Source: Chaenocephalus aceratus (Eukaryota; Chordata; Actinopteri; Perciformes; Channichthyidae). From it: a stretch of DNA of 64,000 bases. The position numbers and the translations under genes are program-made. Location of the stretch: NCBI GenBank assembly GCA_023974075.1, contig CM043800.1, positions 4,099,319 through 4,163,318 on the forward strand, given 5' to 3'. Below, piece by piece: positions 10,812 to 23,556 of the stretch; the first letter of the stretch is position 1, and every line of letters begins with the position of its first letter. The notes beneath the pieces were generated by a model. That model saw only the letters and a program-made list of their open reading frames with translations. It made no database searches and was not told where the DNA came from.

Positions 10812-12354
10812 CAGGGTTGCCAACTCTCACGCATCTGGCGTGTGACACACGCTTTCACTCTCAATCTCACGCTCTCACGCTGCCCAAACTATTCTCACGC
10901 CAAAAACAATAATACCGAAGACAAGAAACGGTTTTGAAAACTGTTGTCACGTAGTGATCGTCTTCTCAATAGAGCATCTTTGATAATGTCTTCTGGCCAA
11001 TCAGAATCAACATAACGTGTGGTGTTGTTGCAGGAAGTCCCAACGGTGAATACTTCTGCTGTAGTACATCTCTATATACATCGACAACATTATGTGTTGA
11101 TAGAAATCGTAATGAAATAAGACCCCACGGTTTGATGATTGATAGGTGTGTGGGCTGTCTTTCATTTTGACACACAGAACAATGGGGGCTATCCACCCTT
11201 ATGGATAAAGGTAGAGGAGGGAAGAGTCATTCACACAGCCTTTTCCCTCTTCTATCTGTGAGGAGCAGCAGGTTCAGCTTTCAGAACAAAGTAACACAAA
11301 ATTAAAATGGCATTCATTTTTAAAATATGTCGTCTAGTAATACATTTATTTATTTGTCTTCTCAAGAGAGTAGGCTACCAGAATGTGTATTTTATGTTAG
11401 TATTTCAAAAGATCTCCTGGGGGAGAATCCCCCCAGACCCCCTGCAGGGGTTGGGTTTTCAGCATGTCAACTATTTCAGCTGTGGGGAAATTGCAGGATT
11501 GGCTCCAGGTCGCCCTTTTTATTTACTTCAAGACAAATGTGCCTTTTTATTTGATACAGTTCAATTTGGATTGATACCAGGAACATAATCTAAACCTCAC
11601 GCGTGGCGTTTCACTGTTAAGGGGAGCGTGTATGTAATTACATTGCAAATACTGACTTGAGCCCCACCATAGATTACTCAACAAAAATACTCTGGAGCCG
11701 CAACTGCCGACCCGTATTGCGCATGCGCAGATCTAAGATCCAGTAGAAATGATAAAAAAGTAAAAGTCTGCTGCTTATTGTTCTACTAGGCCAAAATACA
11801 GTCAAAGAGTATATGAGAGTGAGAGTGTGTTAATTAATATATTTGGCAGTTTGGAGTAAGTCTGTAGATTTGTTTGTGTCTGTGTGTTTCATGTAGGCCT
11901 CTCACGATAATTAATTTTGTTGGATACATTTTCCCGGAGATTATTGCGATAAACGATAATATTGTCGACACAGTTGTATGACCATTTTAGACCACTGACA
12001 TAATGATAATATATAATAATAGTTCAAGTACATCCTTTCACACTGCTAGTCACATCCTCATGTAAATGGAAATGTATCGCGTTCATTTTTATTTATCGTA
12101 TGATAAGTCAATTAATTGCTTATCGCGACAGGCAGACAATAAAACAGTAGAAACAAACATGTGTTTGACTTTCATTAGTGAATGAAACTGTGTGCCCTTT
12201 ATAGTCTGTGTCCAATTTTGTGTATTTGTATATCCTATATATATGTTAAGGCCCCGCTGCTGACACGATGGCAGTCATTTCGTGCGCATATGTGTAATTA
12301 AACCCATGATATCAAAATCTCACTCCAGCCAGGTACCCAAAGTTGGCAACCCTG
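10812..12354. mobile_element. hAT-type element in the left arm
   Basis: Starts CAGGGTTGCCAACTCTCACG and ends with the inverse GGCAACCCTG. Flanks are GTCACAAT (10804-10811) and GTCACATT (12355-12362), an 8-bp duplication with one change. The opposite arm at about 16268 has the uninterrupted site 'cgtcacattagtg', which proves the insertion. About 11095-11590 matches 41440-41945 in inverse orientation. Frames inside (10966-11196 minus, 11307-11588 plus) are not recognised. Confidence 0.9.
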
Positions 12355-12362
12355 GTCACATT

Positions 12363-13037
12363 AGTGTTGAAGAGCAGAGTACTGTATGAGATTAACCTCA
12401 CTATAAGATCTGTGTATCTGAAAAATATGAATCTCACATTTCCAGTTGGTTCCAGAAATAACGTTAACGTAGATATATTGCAATATGGTTTGTTGAGCTG
12501 GAGTTGATTATTGAAGCTTACTGGTTCATCATATTAAACGAACGAACCCAAACGTTGTTGTTTGTATTAATATTATTTACCAATACTTACTTGGCATTTT
12601 ATTATCATTACACTGGAGAAACCGACTTATTGTGGTAGCAGAACGTGAACATGTAACTTAATGCCTGCATTTGAGGACGAAAAATAGCTCAGTCAATGCT
12701 TTAGGGACAAGGAAATGATTTGTTTAAATATTAGATATGAAGTTATGTGAGCTTCTGTGACAATGAAGCTTATTCATTGCATTACATGTGTTGAAGATGT
12801 TTGTCTTTTACCCTTACGTGTGCGTTACAAATGAATGTGAATATGGTATAGGACAAATATTTAAATTGACTGTCTCATGAAAAACTATTCTAAAGTAAAA
12901 AGGACCCCAACTAGACAAATCCAACTGATAAGATACAGTAAGGGCTTTGATATCCAGCACTTTTTTTAAGGATAACAAAAAGATTATCACATGACATTTG
13001 CATGTAAAAAAAGTCTGTGACCAACACATTGTTACTT

Positions 13038-13077
<40 letters not shown>

Positions 13078-13545
13078 TGTTTAAAGTTTCCAGGTGATGC
13101 AGCAGACAGACCAGAGGATGCTGACCACGAGAGACAGACCTATTCCTAACATCAGTGAACTTCAGCATGGACTCAAAGGTACAAAGACTCCTTTCATACT
13201 GTACACAGAATCGAGAAGCGTTCTGGTTTAAATAGATAAAGTAACAACTATAATCAGCTTTCACATTTCAATGTATTTAAGGCAATTATTATTTTACATT
13301 GTGAGAATTGCTACCATTTGTCTCTACATATTGTCTGTAAAAGACGTGGTAAAAGTGGTTCTTGCAGTGAGACAACCGAGCAGTTGAATATTATTTAATA
13401 ATAAGATATGTTAATGTTGATTAACTGCAGACTGTTCATTCGTAATCTGATTATCTTTGTAGTACAAAGTGATGAATTAAAAAAATACATTATTTCTACA
13501 GCCGCTAAATAAACAAACCTCTTTCATAAATAACACACATTTAAG
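12363..13545. repeat. Left inverted arm, inner part
   Basis: Near-perfect inverse of about 15090-16267, with a few substitutions and a longer (AT)n run (13041-13072 against 15556-15571). It includes candidate exon 2 at 13094-13178. Confidence 0.85.
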
Positions 13546-15089
13546 AGACGGGTCACGTTTTATTCAGCCGGATAATATCCACATGTCCTACTTTTATAAT
13601 TTTCAAATCATAAATCTAGTTGCCAGAAGCAAAAGGCTAATGTTATGCTATAAAGGAACTACAGCAGGGTCGCTGCTTCAACGTCACGCCGATTTAAGAT
13701 CCATATTCAAACATACAGATTATAAATGGTACAAGTTGAAGCGTTTGTTTGAACAGTTTGCAGGAGGCAGGAACTTGCTTTCAAGCAGAACTTGAAAATG
13801 TACATAAATAGCTGACGTTAGTAATGCTAACTAGCGATATAGCTGTGTAGATCTGCTGCACTATTTACTACAGCCCGGCTGTCCGCAGCCGACTTTATAA
13901 CAGTATTAAGTGAAAACCATTAAAAATATTTTACAGAATAAATCCCTTATCCAAATCCCATAAAAACACAAGACAACCAGCAATTAGACAATACCCTGTG
14001 TCGTATTTTTGTCGGATGAATGCAAGCTGATATTGTCACTTTTTTAAAAAGCTAAATAAGGGTTGTTCCCTCTTGTTTTCTCTGTTAGGATAATACTACA
14101 GAAAATGGGCTCCGCGGAAGGTGACTCCCTTGCAAACCAAAAAAGAGAAATACAAGTATTTTTATTATTATTTTTATTCCCGGTCTGCACGTTTTACGTT
14201 ACGTCAATAATAATCTAATGTATTGAGTTTTGGGATATTACTTGTATACAAATCTATAAATGCCTTAAGGTTTCTAAAATATACAATATGTGGTAAATTC
14301 AACAGTGGACCCAGCAAAGATTCACATTTTTGCATGATTTGTTATTGATTTTTTGCTGTTACTTAATTATACTTTTAATAAATTCAAGTCAAGCTTAGTT
14401 ACATGTGATGGTAGCTATATGCTCTTACCTGTGTGCCTCCTCCACAACCAGACTGTATTCAAACTCTTAAGTACCAGTTCTATCTACTTTACTTTAAACA
14501 ATTAAAAAGACAAAATCAACTATATTTATTGATATACCAATGTTTATTTTTGGGGCCTCTTCTTCTTTTAAATTAAACTTTCAGACGTGAGATATTGAAA
14601 TACAGTAATAGTTTTGTCTATTTAAAAAAGAATGAGCCATTCCTTACAGTTAACTTCATATTTCTTATTGTCTAAAGCATTTATGACACACATTTCCCCC
14701 TCATATTCACAGTGTGGATCAATTGAGACAGCGTGCAGAGACTTTGGGAGAAACCTCAGCATGACGGATGTCCTGTCTGTGGGTTTGGCTGAGGACTGAG
14801 GTGGAGAGGTCTTTCTCTGGGAGGAGGACCAGGCCTGATGAAGAAACCCCCTAACTGCATCTGTGAGCACATACTGGGCTCAGCTGTCACAAACAAATGA
14901 TGGTCCTGTTTGACTTTGTGTTCACAATAAAAGTGTAGTTTCTCAGTGAATGTCCTGTATTGGTCTTTAATCTGAAATCAGCTTTTCATTTTCTTCTTGC
15001 CCCTCTGAGAAAACGGTGAGGCAGTTGTGTCCTTCAGGTGTGTCCTTTCCTAACAGAAAAGACAAGAAACATATGACATTATTGCAGAG
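13546..15089. other. Unique centre of the inverted-repeat element
   Basis: About 1.5 kb between the arms, with candidate exons 3 and 4 of the putative captured gene and a polyadenylation signal. 13556-13620 resembles 42365-42430 ('cagccggataatatccacatgt'). No transposase domain is seen. Confidence 0.6.
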
Positions 15090-16800
15090 CAAGTGTGTTA
15101 TTTATGAAAGGTTTGTTTATTTAGCGGCTGTAGAAATAATGTGTTTTTTTAATTCATCACTTTGTACTACAAAGATAATAAGATTATGAATGAACAGTCT
15201 GCAGTTAATCAACATTAACATATCTTATTATTAAATAATATTCAACTGCTCGGTTGTCTCACTGCAAGAACCACGTTTACCACGTCTTTTACAGACAATA
15301 TGTAGAGATAAATGGTAGCAATTCTCACAATGTAAAATAATAATTGCCTTAAATACATTGAAATGTGAAAGCTGATTATAGTTGTTACTTTATCTATTTA
15401 AACCAGAACGCTTCTCGATTCTTTGTACAGTATGAAAGGAGTCTTTGTACCTTTGAGTCCATGCTGAAGTTCACTGATGTTAGGAATAGGTCTGTCTCTC
15501 GTGGTCAGCATCCTCTGGTCTCTCTGCTGCATCACCTGGAAACTTTAAACAAACATATATATATATATATGTAAAGTAAGAATGTGTTGGTCACAGACTT
15601 TTTTTACATGCAAATGTCATGTGATAATCTTTTTGTTATCCTTAAAAAAAGTGCTGGATATCAAAGCCCTTACTGTATCTTATCAGTTGGATTGTGTATT
15701 ATTGTCTAGTTGGGGTCCTTTTTATTTTGGAATCGTTTTTCATGAGACAGTCAATTTAAATATTTGTCCTATGCCATATTCACATTCATTTGTAACGCAC
15801 ACGTAAGGGTAAAAGACAAACATCTTCAACACATGTAATGCAATGAATAAGCTTCATTGACACAGAAGCACACATAACTTCATATCTAATATTTAAACAA
15901 ATCATTTATTTGTCCCTAAAGCATTGACTGAGCTATTTTACGTCCTCAAATGCAGGCATTAAGTTACATGTTCACGTTCTGCTGCCACAATAAGTCGGTT
16001 TCTCCAGTGTAATGATAATAAAATGCTAAGTAAGTATTGGTAATAATATTAATACAAACAACAACGTTTGGGTTCGTTCGTTTAATATGATGAACGTTAA
16101 CCAGTAAGCTTCAATAATCAACTCCAGCTCAACAAACCATATTGCAATATATCTACGTTAACGTTATTTCTGGAACCAACTGGAAATGTGAGATTCATAT
16201 TTTTCAGATACACAGATCTTATAGTGAGGTTAATCTCATACAGTACTCTGCTCTTCAACACTAATGTGACGCTTAGCTGTCTGCATCGTCGAGCATAGCT
16301 ATTTTAAATTAACAATAACAATGCATACAGTTACCTAACTAGCAAACTAACTAATGTACAAGCATGACCTTATTTTACCAACCTCACCGAGAAGCCTTAT
16401 GTTTTACAGTATAATCCTTCTTAATGTTTTACACTTCTCTATTATGTTTTAACTTGTATGCTACGGATAGCATCGTTAGCACAGATGTAGCTTCGTCTCG
16501 CTTGTTAGCTGAATAAAAAGACAAGTAAGAAATAAAGTGCTTGAATTTCACTTACCGAATAAACTGCATTCATGGACGGTCTGTTTGAACCGCAGAGCCA
16601 TAAGATAAGTGCGATATTTCAATGAAGAATACTCCACCAGGCACCAACACAACAAACACGTCCGAGTAGCAGCCTGAAGCTAACGGGGCTAGCAAAGAGA
16701 CCACTAGCAGATGACTTCCGTTACATTAGAATGACTTCCGTTACAGCAAGAATCCCCTCACACACACATAGGTGAAACACATGCACATTCCCTACTGAGA
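15090..16800. repeat. Right inverted arm
   Basis: Inverse copy of the left arm without the hAT element. It holds inverted copies of candidate exon 2 (15451-15535) and exon 1 (from 16556, ATG complement at 16599-16601) with intact splice dinucleotides, and the ETS-like sites near 16720-16760. Confidence 0.85.
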
Positions 16801-17097
16801 ACCTTTCAGTAAAATGTTTTTCAGGAGTATGTGTGTGAGGTTAATTTTCAGACAGTAGTGTGTGTGTGAGGTGTTCAGTAATGAATGTGAGAGGATTTCA
16901 ATAGTGTGTGTATGAGGTTAATTTTCAGTAGCGTGTGTGTGAGGTGTTCAGTAGTGAATGGGAGAGTATTTCATACTTATGTGTGCAAGGCCATATGTTT
17001 TCAGTAGTGTGTGTGTGAGGTGTTCAGTAGTGAATGTGAGAGGATTTCAGTAGTGTGTGTGCAAGGCCAGATGTTTTCAGTAGTGTGTGTGCGAGGT
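16801..17097. repeat. GT-rich minisatellite, right tip
   Basis: Inverse of the left-tip minisatellite: (GT)n runs alternating with 'gaggtgttcagtagtgaatgtgagag' and 'gaggttaattttcag'. It is followed at 17098 by the inverted terminus. Confidence 0.85.
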
Positions 17098-17130
17098 GAG
17101 TTTGAATTTTGGCCTACACGGCCCTTCATA

Positions 17131-17228
17131 GATCTGATCCTGGGTAATGATTTTGCTGGGAAGAAAGTTTTTCCATCACCCGAAGTGGTTAATGATCCAG
17201 CTATGATCACATGTGTGTCTGAGTCCCA
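17131..17228 (+). pseudogene. Protease of the gypsy element, C-terminal part
   Basis: Directly after the 6-bp target repeat the frame gives DLILGNDFAGKKVFPSPEVV, continuing the protease interrupted at 6637. The I-L-G-N-D block matches the C-terminal motif of retroelement aspartic proteases. The frame then runs into the integrase region. Confidence 0.8.
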
Positions 17229-18532
17229 TTGGATTCGGTTCAGCTGTTCCCTGTGTGTGCTGTAACTCGTGCCATGGCCCGAAAACTGGGTGAGGTAGTG
17301 GATCTGAGTGACTCTTTTATGAGTGACTCCAATCCACTGATTCCACTGGCAGAGGGTCAAGAGAAAATATCTGTTTCCATAGAGCTTCAGCCTGACGACA
17401 AACCCCTTAAACTTTCAGTGGATAAAGATCAGTTGATTAAAGAACAGAAATCTGACAGTACATTGTCGTCCTGCCTATCCTTTGAAAATGACAAAACGGG
17501 TGAAAGATCAGTGTCTTACGTATGTGATGATGGTGTTCTGATGCGCCGCTGGTTGCCTAGCTCAGGTTTTACGCAGGAGTCTGGGTACCAAATTGTAGTT
17601 CCACAGCCGTTTCGTTTACAAGTGCTGAGTTTGGCACATGATCATACTCTCTCCGGTCATTTAGGAGTCTGGAAAACCTACCAGCGGGTTCTCCGTTATT
17701 TTTTCTGGCCTGGACTTAAATCAGACATTGCTAAATTATTTCGTTCTTGCCATACCTGTCAGATGTCTGGTAAGCCAAACCAGGTGATTCCAAAAGCCCC
17801 TCTTAGACCGATCCCCGTCATGGGAGAGCCTTTTGAGCATGTTATTATTGATTGTGTCGGGCCGTTACCTAAAACAAAATCCGGTAATCAATACATTTTT
17901 ACGGTGATGTGCGCTGCTACTCGTTACCCGGAGGCGGTACCGCCGCGTTCGTTAAAGGCCCGCTCTATTGTGAAAGCGTTGGTAAAGTTTTTCTCCACGT
18001 TTGGCCTCTCAAAAAACATCCAAAGTGACCAGGGATCAAATTTATGTCCAAAGTATTCACGCAGGTCATGTCAGAGCTAGATATCGGACACCGTACGTCA
18101 AGTGCGTACCATCCAGAGAGTCAAGGCGCGTTAGAAAGGTTCCATCAGACGCTAAAAAGCATGCTTCGCAAATTTTGCACCGAAAATAATCGTGAGTGGG
18201 ATGAGGGTTCACCGTTGTTATTGTTCGCTATAAGAGAGACAGTACAGGAGTCTTTAGGATTCAGTCCGGCCGATTTGGTTTTTGGCCACACTGTGCGTGG
18301 CCCGCTGCGTCTGTTGAGGGAGAACTGGCTCTCCGATAAGTTAAAGAAAGAAGACAACATTTTGGACTTTGTCTGTTCATTTAAAGAAAGGCTACATCAT
18401 GCCTGTGATTTGGCCCGTGAGTCACTCCGGACCACCCAGTCTAAGATGAAATCCTGGTATGACGAAAAGACAGTTGCGCGGGAGTTTCAAATCGGTGACC
18501 AGGTATTAGTTCTGCTACCCGTTGTTGGTTAG
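17229..18532 (+). pseudogene. Integrase of the Gmr1-like gypsy element
   Basis: Two overlapping frames (17229-18080 and 18044-18532) encode one integrase that inserts the cDNA into the host genome. The order is an H2C2 zinc finger (HDHTLSGHLGVWKTYQR ... CHTCQ), a catalytic core with the first Asp in EHVIIDCVGPLP, the second in IQSDQGSN, and the Glu in HPESQGALERF (D-D-E), then a C-terminal region. A frameshift lies near 18050. It precedes reverse transcriptase, the reverse of the usual Ty3/gypsy order and the order described for Gmr1 of cod. A C-terminal tail (RKLSGTDDMIRTPDRRKK...CHINMLK) continues at 18556-18660. Confidence 0.9.
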
Positions 18533-18555
18533 CTACATTTTCCGGCCCGTATGAG

Positions 18556-18855
18556 GTGGGCCGTAAGCTGAGTGGAACGGATGATATGATCCGTACTCCG
18601 GATCGTAGAAAGAAAACTCGGGTGTGTCATATAAACATGCTTAAAATGTACGTTGATCGTGAAAGTGGCGCCGCTCAATCTCCGATGGTAGCGCCTATTG
18701 CCTCTGTGTCTGTTACTCAACCACCTTACAGCCCCAGTGATGACGGGCTGAGTGACAGGCGCGCTTCTGTGTCCTGTGCGCGCCTCGGTAATTCAGCCAT
18801 ATTGTCCGATCTTAATGAACATCTAAAACATCTGCCTTACTCGCAGGCTCATTGA
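18556..18855 (+). pseudogene. Integrase C-terminal tail and linker
   Basis: The frame contains GRKLSGTDDMIRTPDRRKKTRVCHINMLKMY, the basic C-terminal tail found after the integrase core in gypsy elements, followed by a Ser/Pro-rich linker to the reverse transcriptase. A stop and frame change near 18531 separate it from the core. Confidence 0.7.
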
Positions 18856-18868
18856 AAATTATCTGAGT

Positions 18869-20049
18869 TTGTTTGGGGATACTCCTACTCAAACGACTGT
18901 ATTGGCTCATGATATTGAGGTAGGCGAACACAAGCCTATTAAGCAGCATGCCTATCGTGTCAACCCGGCTAAGCGAGAATTGATGCGTCAGGAAGTGAAG
19001 TATCTCGTTGAACACGGTCTCACCGTTCCAAGCAATAGCCCGTGGAGTTCACCATCGCTCCTGGTCCCTAAGCCGGATAAGACGCCGCGTTTTTGTAACG
19101 ATTACCGTAAATTAAATGCCGTTACTAAACCAGATTCCTTCCCACTTCCAAAGATGGATAACTGTGTGGGTTCTGCTAAATATGTCACAAAGTTGAACCT
19201 CCTTAAGGGATATTGGCAGGTTCCCCTCACTAAGCGTGCTGCTGAAATCAGTGCATTTGTCACACCAGACTGTTTTTTGGAGTACACGGTTATGCCGTTT
19301 GGGTTAAGAAATGCACCTGCCACTTTCCAGCGGCTGATGAACAGGGTTTTATGTGGGGTTGGGAACTGCAAAGTTTATCTGGATGATATTGTGGCCTATT
19401 CATCCACCTGGCTTGAGCATCTGAAGACTCTTGAGTGAAATATTTGATCGTTTGCGTTCAGCTTCCCTCACACTCAATTTGGCCAAATGTGAGTTTGGGA
19501 AGGCTATAGTGACGTATTTAGGTAAGCAAGTGGGACAAGGTCAGGTCTGCCCTGTGGCTGTTAAAGTACAGGCTATTATAGATGTCCCACCCCCCCAGAC
19601 GCGCCGTGAGCTCCGACGTTTTTTGGGGATGGCTGGCTATTATCGCGCTTTTTGCAGAAAATGGTGGCTCCCTTGACGGGTTTAGCAAGTCCTAAAGTCC
19701 CTTTCCGGTGGTCATCGTTATGTCAGTTGGCTTTCGAGGCTGTAAAGGCGGTCCTCTGCAGTGCCCCGGTACTTGCTGCTCCAAACTTCACCCGCCCTTT
19801 TAAGTTGGAGGTAGACGCGAGTGCACGAGGTGCGGGTGCAGTACTTCTGCAGGAGGATAAGCGGGACATTGATCATCCGGTCTGTTACTTCTCGAAGAAG
19901 TTCAAGAAACACCAGCTTCATTACAGCACCATCGAAAAAGAGGCACTGGCTTTACTTTTGGCGTTACAGCACTTCGAGGTGTATATAGGGTCGAGTTCTG
20001 ATCACAATCCACTGCCTAATGCATTGGTCCCTTTTGCTACAGGATTTTA
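18869..20049 (+). pseudogene. Reverse transcriptase and RNase H of the Gmr1-like element
   Basis: Three frames (18869-19438, 19431-19676, 19652-20049) encode the RT: the fingers (WSSPSLLVPKPDKTPRFCNDYRKLN), MPFGLRNAPATFQR, the catalytic VYLDD at about 19375-19389, and RNase H (LEVDASARGAGAVLLQ, EKEALALLLAL). Frames overlap by a few bases, so two frameshifts are present. RNase H is cut at about 20047 near its TDHNPL-like block, and no 3' LTR follows. In an intact element this enzyme copies the RNA genome and removes it. Confidence 0.9.
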
Positions 20050-20137
20050 ACGTCCAAATTTGAATACACATGCGTTAATCGCGTTAAAATAATTAGTGGC
20101 GTTGACACGTTATTAACGCGTTAACTTGACAGCCCTA
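20050..20137. mobile_element. hAT-type terminus fragment
   Basis: Ends with the inverse of TAGGGCTGTCAAGTTAACGC and has several 'gcgttaa' blocks. TAGGGCTGTCAA-type ends with clustered 'gttaacgcg' are common in fish hAT elements. Only the right end is present, abutting the truncated RNase H. Confidence 0.5.
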
Positions 20138-21330
20138 CTTTATTTGCATAAATAGTTGCAGTACATACTACATACAGTGTCTGGGCTCATTGTATCTGGA
20201 TAACCATGTGATACAACCCCAAACAAAAGACCCATCAGACAACAGAGTTTCCACTCGCATCGATTCTGTCATGTCTGATTTGATGGCCAATAAAAGTGTC
20301 TGCTAATTTATCACCTTTTGCAATACTAAAATCAAGACACATGTTGTGAGAAAAAACAGAGTGTCTCAGCTCTCTTCAGCCCAGGAGTGACGGGAAATCA
20401 ATTTATGTCGCATGCAATTACCAGCGTGCTGATTCGGGGAAAACACTGCTGCTTTATATTTCATCAAAGCCATAGAGGAGCTGAGGCGGCGCTCAATACT
20501 GGCCTCAGATCAGCACACACTCCCACACAGTATAGATAACTGCATAACTGGAGAAAAAAACGTTACAATCAGGGGAACACAGGTCCTATAAATTAATCTA
20601 CACATGACCCCCCCCCCCCTTCCCGACTACCATAGGCTGTAAATCTGAAAATGAGAGCCAAAAAAACTCCTGGGTTTGAGAGTTAATGCAACTTTTACTG
20701 CTTGGAAATATTTATATATTTTGTGTTTACTGGTGAGTTACAGCCATGCGTACATTGTTAACCATCCTGAACGTATTCTCTCTTATTACATACTGTGTTT
20801 ACCTAGTTGAATACAATAATATAAAGTTCTTACTAGGAATTTGTTTCTTTAACATGTATATTACGTACAACTTACCTAATAAAGTTATGTGAAATCTGTG
20901 GACATAACACAATTAATTAAAGTCAAGTGTGTGTGTCTTTCTTCTGCATGCTGAGCGATTGTGGTGTGTGAGGGTTAATTAAGGTAAGTGTATGTGGTGA
21001 TAGTTTACTTTTGGTATTTTTGCGTGGGCTAGTTGGGTTTTTAGTGTGGTTCCTCTTGCCAATGCATTGGTAAATGTGCATTTTACCAAACTTACTAGAA
21101 AGCATGGTAAAACAATATCAGCCAGCTTTCCCGTGGAGTGTTTGGATATGGATATGGCTCTGAGAGAAAACGCCTGACACAGCTGCATTGAATGTGTGCT
21201 GTAGTCATTTTCCTGGACCAGGTGGAGAAAGTGAGCGGCTTCATTGAGATCGTGGTGAATACAATGTTTGTGCAGGTGCAGTGCATACTTAAAATTGGAA
21301 CAAGGAGATTTACCTATGCTTTCATGTTAC
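20138..21330. other. No gene seen
   Basis: About 1.2 kb of AT-rich sequence with a poly-C run near 20610 and no frame of recognisable content on either strand. Confidence 0.6.
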
Positions 21331-21521
21331 AGCCGAGGCGGTGCCATTCAAGTTCGCCATTCCAGCAGGGCGGAGGGCTCCGTTTGCCGGGGAGGAGGAT
21401 GACGAGGACTTCTCGTTGGCGGGCACTTCCGGGTCCGGCGTCCATGGAAGTCCATCGACCAGGTCTGTCCGCCAGGACTTCCCCCTGGTGATGACCATGG
21501 CGGCAGAGCGTGTAGGGTTAC
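21331..21521. other. GC-rich open segment beside the gypsy LTR
   Basis: Unusually GC-rich for its surroundings and open on both strands. The plus frame, after an acceptor-like 'tgttacag', reads ...PFAGEEDDEDFSLAGTSGSG. It could be an exon or a retroelement gag fragment; I do not recognise it. Confidence 0.3.
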
Positions 21522-21702
21522 TGTTTGTAGATGTATGTGCATTAATAAACATGGCAAGTCAGGCTGTGTCTCAACGCCGTGTATTCACATTGAGCAGGCA
21601 ATCATACAACTGAGGTATATTCACGTGAGGCAGATATATATAACACAGGCACAATACGTCCACAGGGTGGACCTGCAACCTAGCCTAAACCACCCTGTAA
21701 CA
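21522..21702 (-). repeat. 3' LTR of minus-strand gypsy element
   Basis: 181 bp; on the minus strand it begins TGTTACAGGG and ends CTACAAACA. It matches 24836-25012. A purine-rich tract (aaaaggaagggaga on the minus strand, 21703-21716) lies just inside, the expected plus-strand primer. Confidence 0.85.
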
Positions 21703-21935
21703 TCTCCCTTCCTTTTGTTAAGTAACAACACAGGATCAATACTGCCATTAAACTGTTGACCTTCAATCAGAACATTAATCAAATGATTTCAACAACAAAT
21801 AGTGCACATAGCAGAGACACTTCAATAACAGCCGGATCCGAACACATCAGCAATAAACTCAGAACAATCAATCACATTTGTTTTACAATCTCTCCACTTC
21901 CTTTATCGTCCATGTGTGTTTGAGTGCGCACAGTC

Positions 21936-22064
<129 letters not shown>

Positions 22065-22065
22065 C

Positions 22066-23556
22066 CTAGAGGTCAAGTCTGTCAGGAGGTCTAATCAGCT
22101 GTCCGCTCCGGGAGAAGGCCCGGCCCTGTAACTCACGGCATGGTGTATCCCCAGTCTGCGGGGAAGACCGCGACGACCCCGAGGGTGATGGCCTTGGAGA
22201 CTCCTCGGGGACGCCGACGACCTCTCTGGCGCTCCCCCCACTCGCAGGCTGCTCCGGGGCCGATTCTGGGAGAACTGACGGCTGGAGAAGGGTCGCCTCT
22301 GCTGGTCGAAGATCAACCCTGTTGCGCCGATACGTGGTCCCCTCCACACCGACCAGATAGGACCGGAGTCCCAACTGCTGAAGGCACACACCTCTCCTCC
22401 ATCTGCCCGTCCTGTCTCCTGGGAGTGGCTTCATCCGTATGGGGTGGCTGACGTTCAGCTCCGGCAGATCCTTGGCACATCTGTCATATGTCAGCTTTGC
22501 TGCTTGATGTTTCATTTTCAGCTTGTCAGGAACACCCATGACGACCTGAGGCACCAGTAGCTGGTCGGCCACAGGGAGAAGGGTTCTCAGTCTCCGCGAC
22601 ATAAGCCGCTGTGCTGGGCTGCAATGCATACCCTCAGTGGGCGTATTTCTCCAATGCAATATGGCCCTCCAGGGGTCCTCTTTGGCACGTTCTGCCCTTC
22701 TGCACAATTTTCACTGCTGACTCCGCTTTGCCGTTAGCCTTTGGGAGCCTCGGTGAGGACATGACATGCTCAACACCCCACTCTCTCGCAAACGCCCGGA
22801 AGTCTCCACCGGCAAACTGGCCTCCACCATCAGAAATGGCCCTGTCTGGGACACCGTAGCGTGCAAACTGTGCCTTGCATCTACGGATCGTGGTGTCCGC
22901 TGATAGGTCAGGGAGCAGGTCGATCTCCCAAAAGTCAGAATAATGGTCCACCACGAGTAAGAAGAGAGCGGGTGTGACATCATAGTCTCTTTCTGTTGTT
23001 CGTGTGCATACTCATTGCACACAGAACACTTTTGCACATAATCCTTGACTTCCCCTTGCATACCGGGCCAGTAAAGTGTATCACGGGCCTGCCTGTAGCA
23101 CGCCGCACCCCCCACGTGGTTGTAGTGGATCCGTCTCAGCATTTCCGGGCGCATAGCTTTTGGAATGATGACGCGCTGACTCCCGAAGAGCACGCCATCC
23201 TGTGCACTTATCTCATCTCTGATGGCCCAGTAGTCCCTGACGGCTACAGGGGTCTCCTCGTTGTGTCCTAGCCATCCCTCCAGCACGACAGACTTAAGTG
23301 TTTGAAGACACACATCCTCCTCAGTGTGTGTCCGAATCTGTGCCAGGCGTTGGCTGCTGACATTTAAATAGTCTGCCTGCTGAATGGCCGCCGTGTCACC
23401 CTGCTCCTGCTGCATGCTGCAGACCACTTCACGTTGGTACAGTGTGTCTGTTCTCTGTGGCGGGGTGGTGGCTCTGCTGAGCGTGTCTCTTATGTACATC
23501 TCAGGGCCTGGCTTGTTTACCACCGCAAGGCAGTAGTTCTGAAGTGTGAGGAGCAT
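22066..23556 (-). pseudogene. Gypsy integrase region (minus)
   Basis: Three minus frames form the integrase. 23556-22711 carries the linker after RNase H and the H2C2 zinc finger (RRIHYNHVGGAACYRQAR ... CSVCNEY). 22954-22634 holds the catalytic core: first Asp in VDHYSDFWEID, second in AISDGGGQF, Glu in NGKAESAVK (D-D-E). 22707-22066 is the C-terminal part, with a GD..-like basic region and a Ser/Pro-rich tail. Frameshifts lie near 22960 and 22705. This is the usual Ty3/gypsy order, RT before integrase, in contrast to the element at 4393-20049. Confidence 0.9.

Larger units (their letters stand above)
10470..14931 (+). other. Putative small four-exon gene carried by the 10.5 kb element
   Basis: Candidate exons: to 10515 (exon 1, donor GTAAGTG), 13094-13178 (85 bp, acceptor tttccag, donor GTACAAAG), about 14102-14120 (acceptor ctacag, donor GTGACT) and from 14713 (acceptor attcacag) with AATAAA near 14926. 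One frame, beginning at the ATG at 10498, stays open across all four junctions and ends at the TGA at 14762, giving a short hydrophilic protein of under 60 residues with a coiled-coil-like tail (VDQLRQRAETLGE). I do not recognise it. Exons 1 and 2 are duplicated inverted in the right arm, exons 3 and 4 are only in the loop. Intron 1 is enlarged by a hAT element. Splice predictions by eye are weak evidence. Confidence 0.3.

Noticed and set aside
14622..14870. An 82-residue minus frame in the loop of the 10.5 kb element
   Set aside because: It lies opposite a candidate plus-strand last exon with better splice and polyA context.
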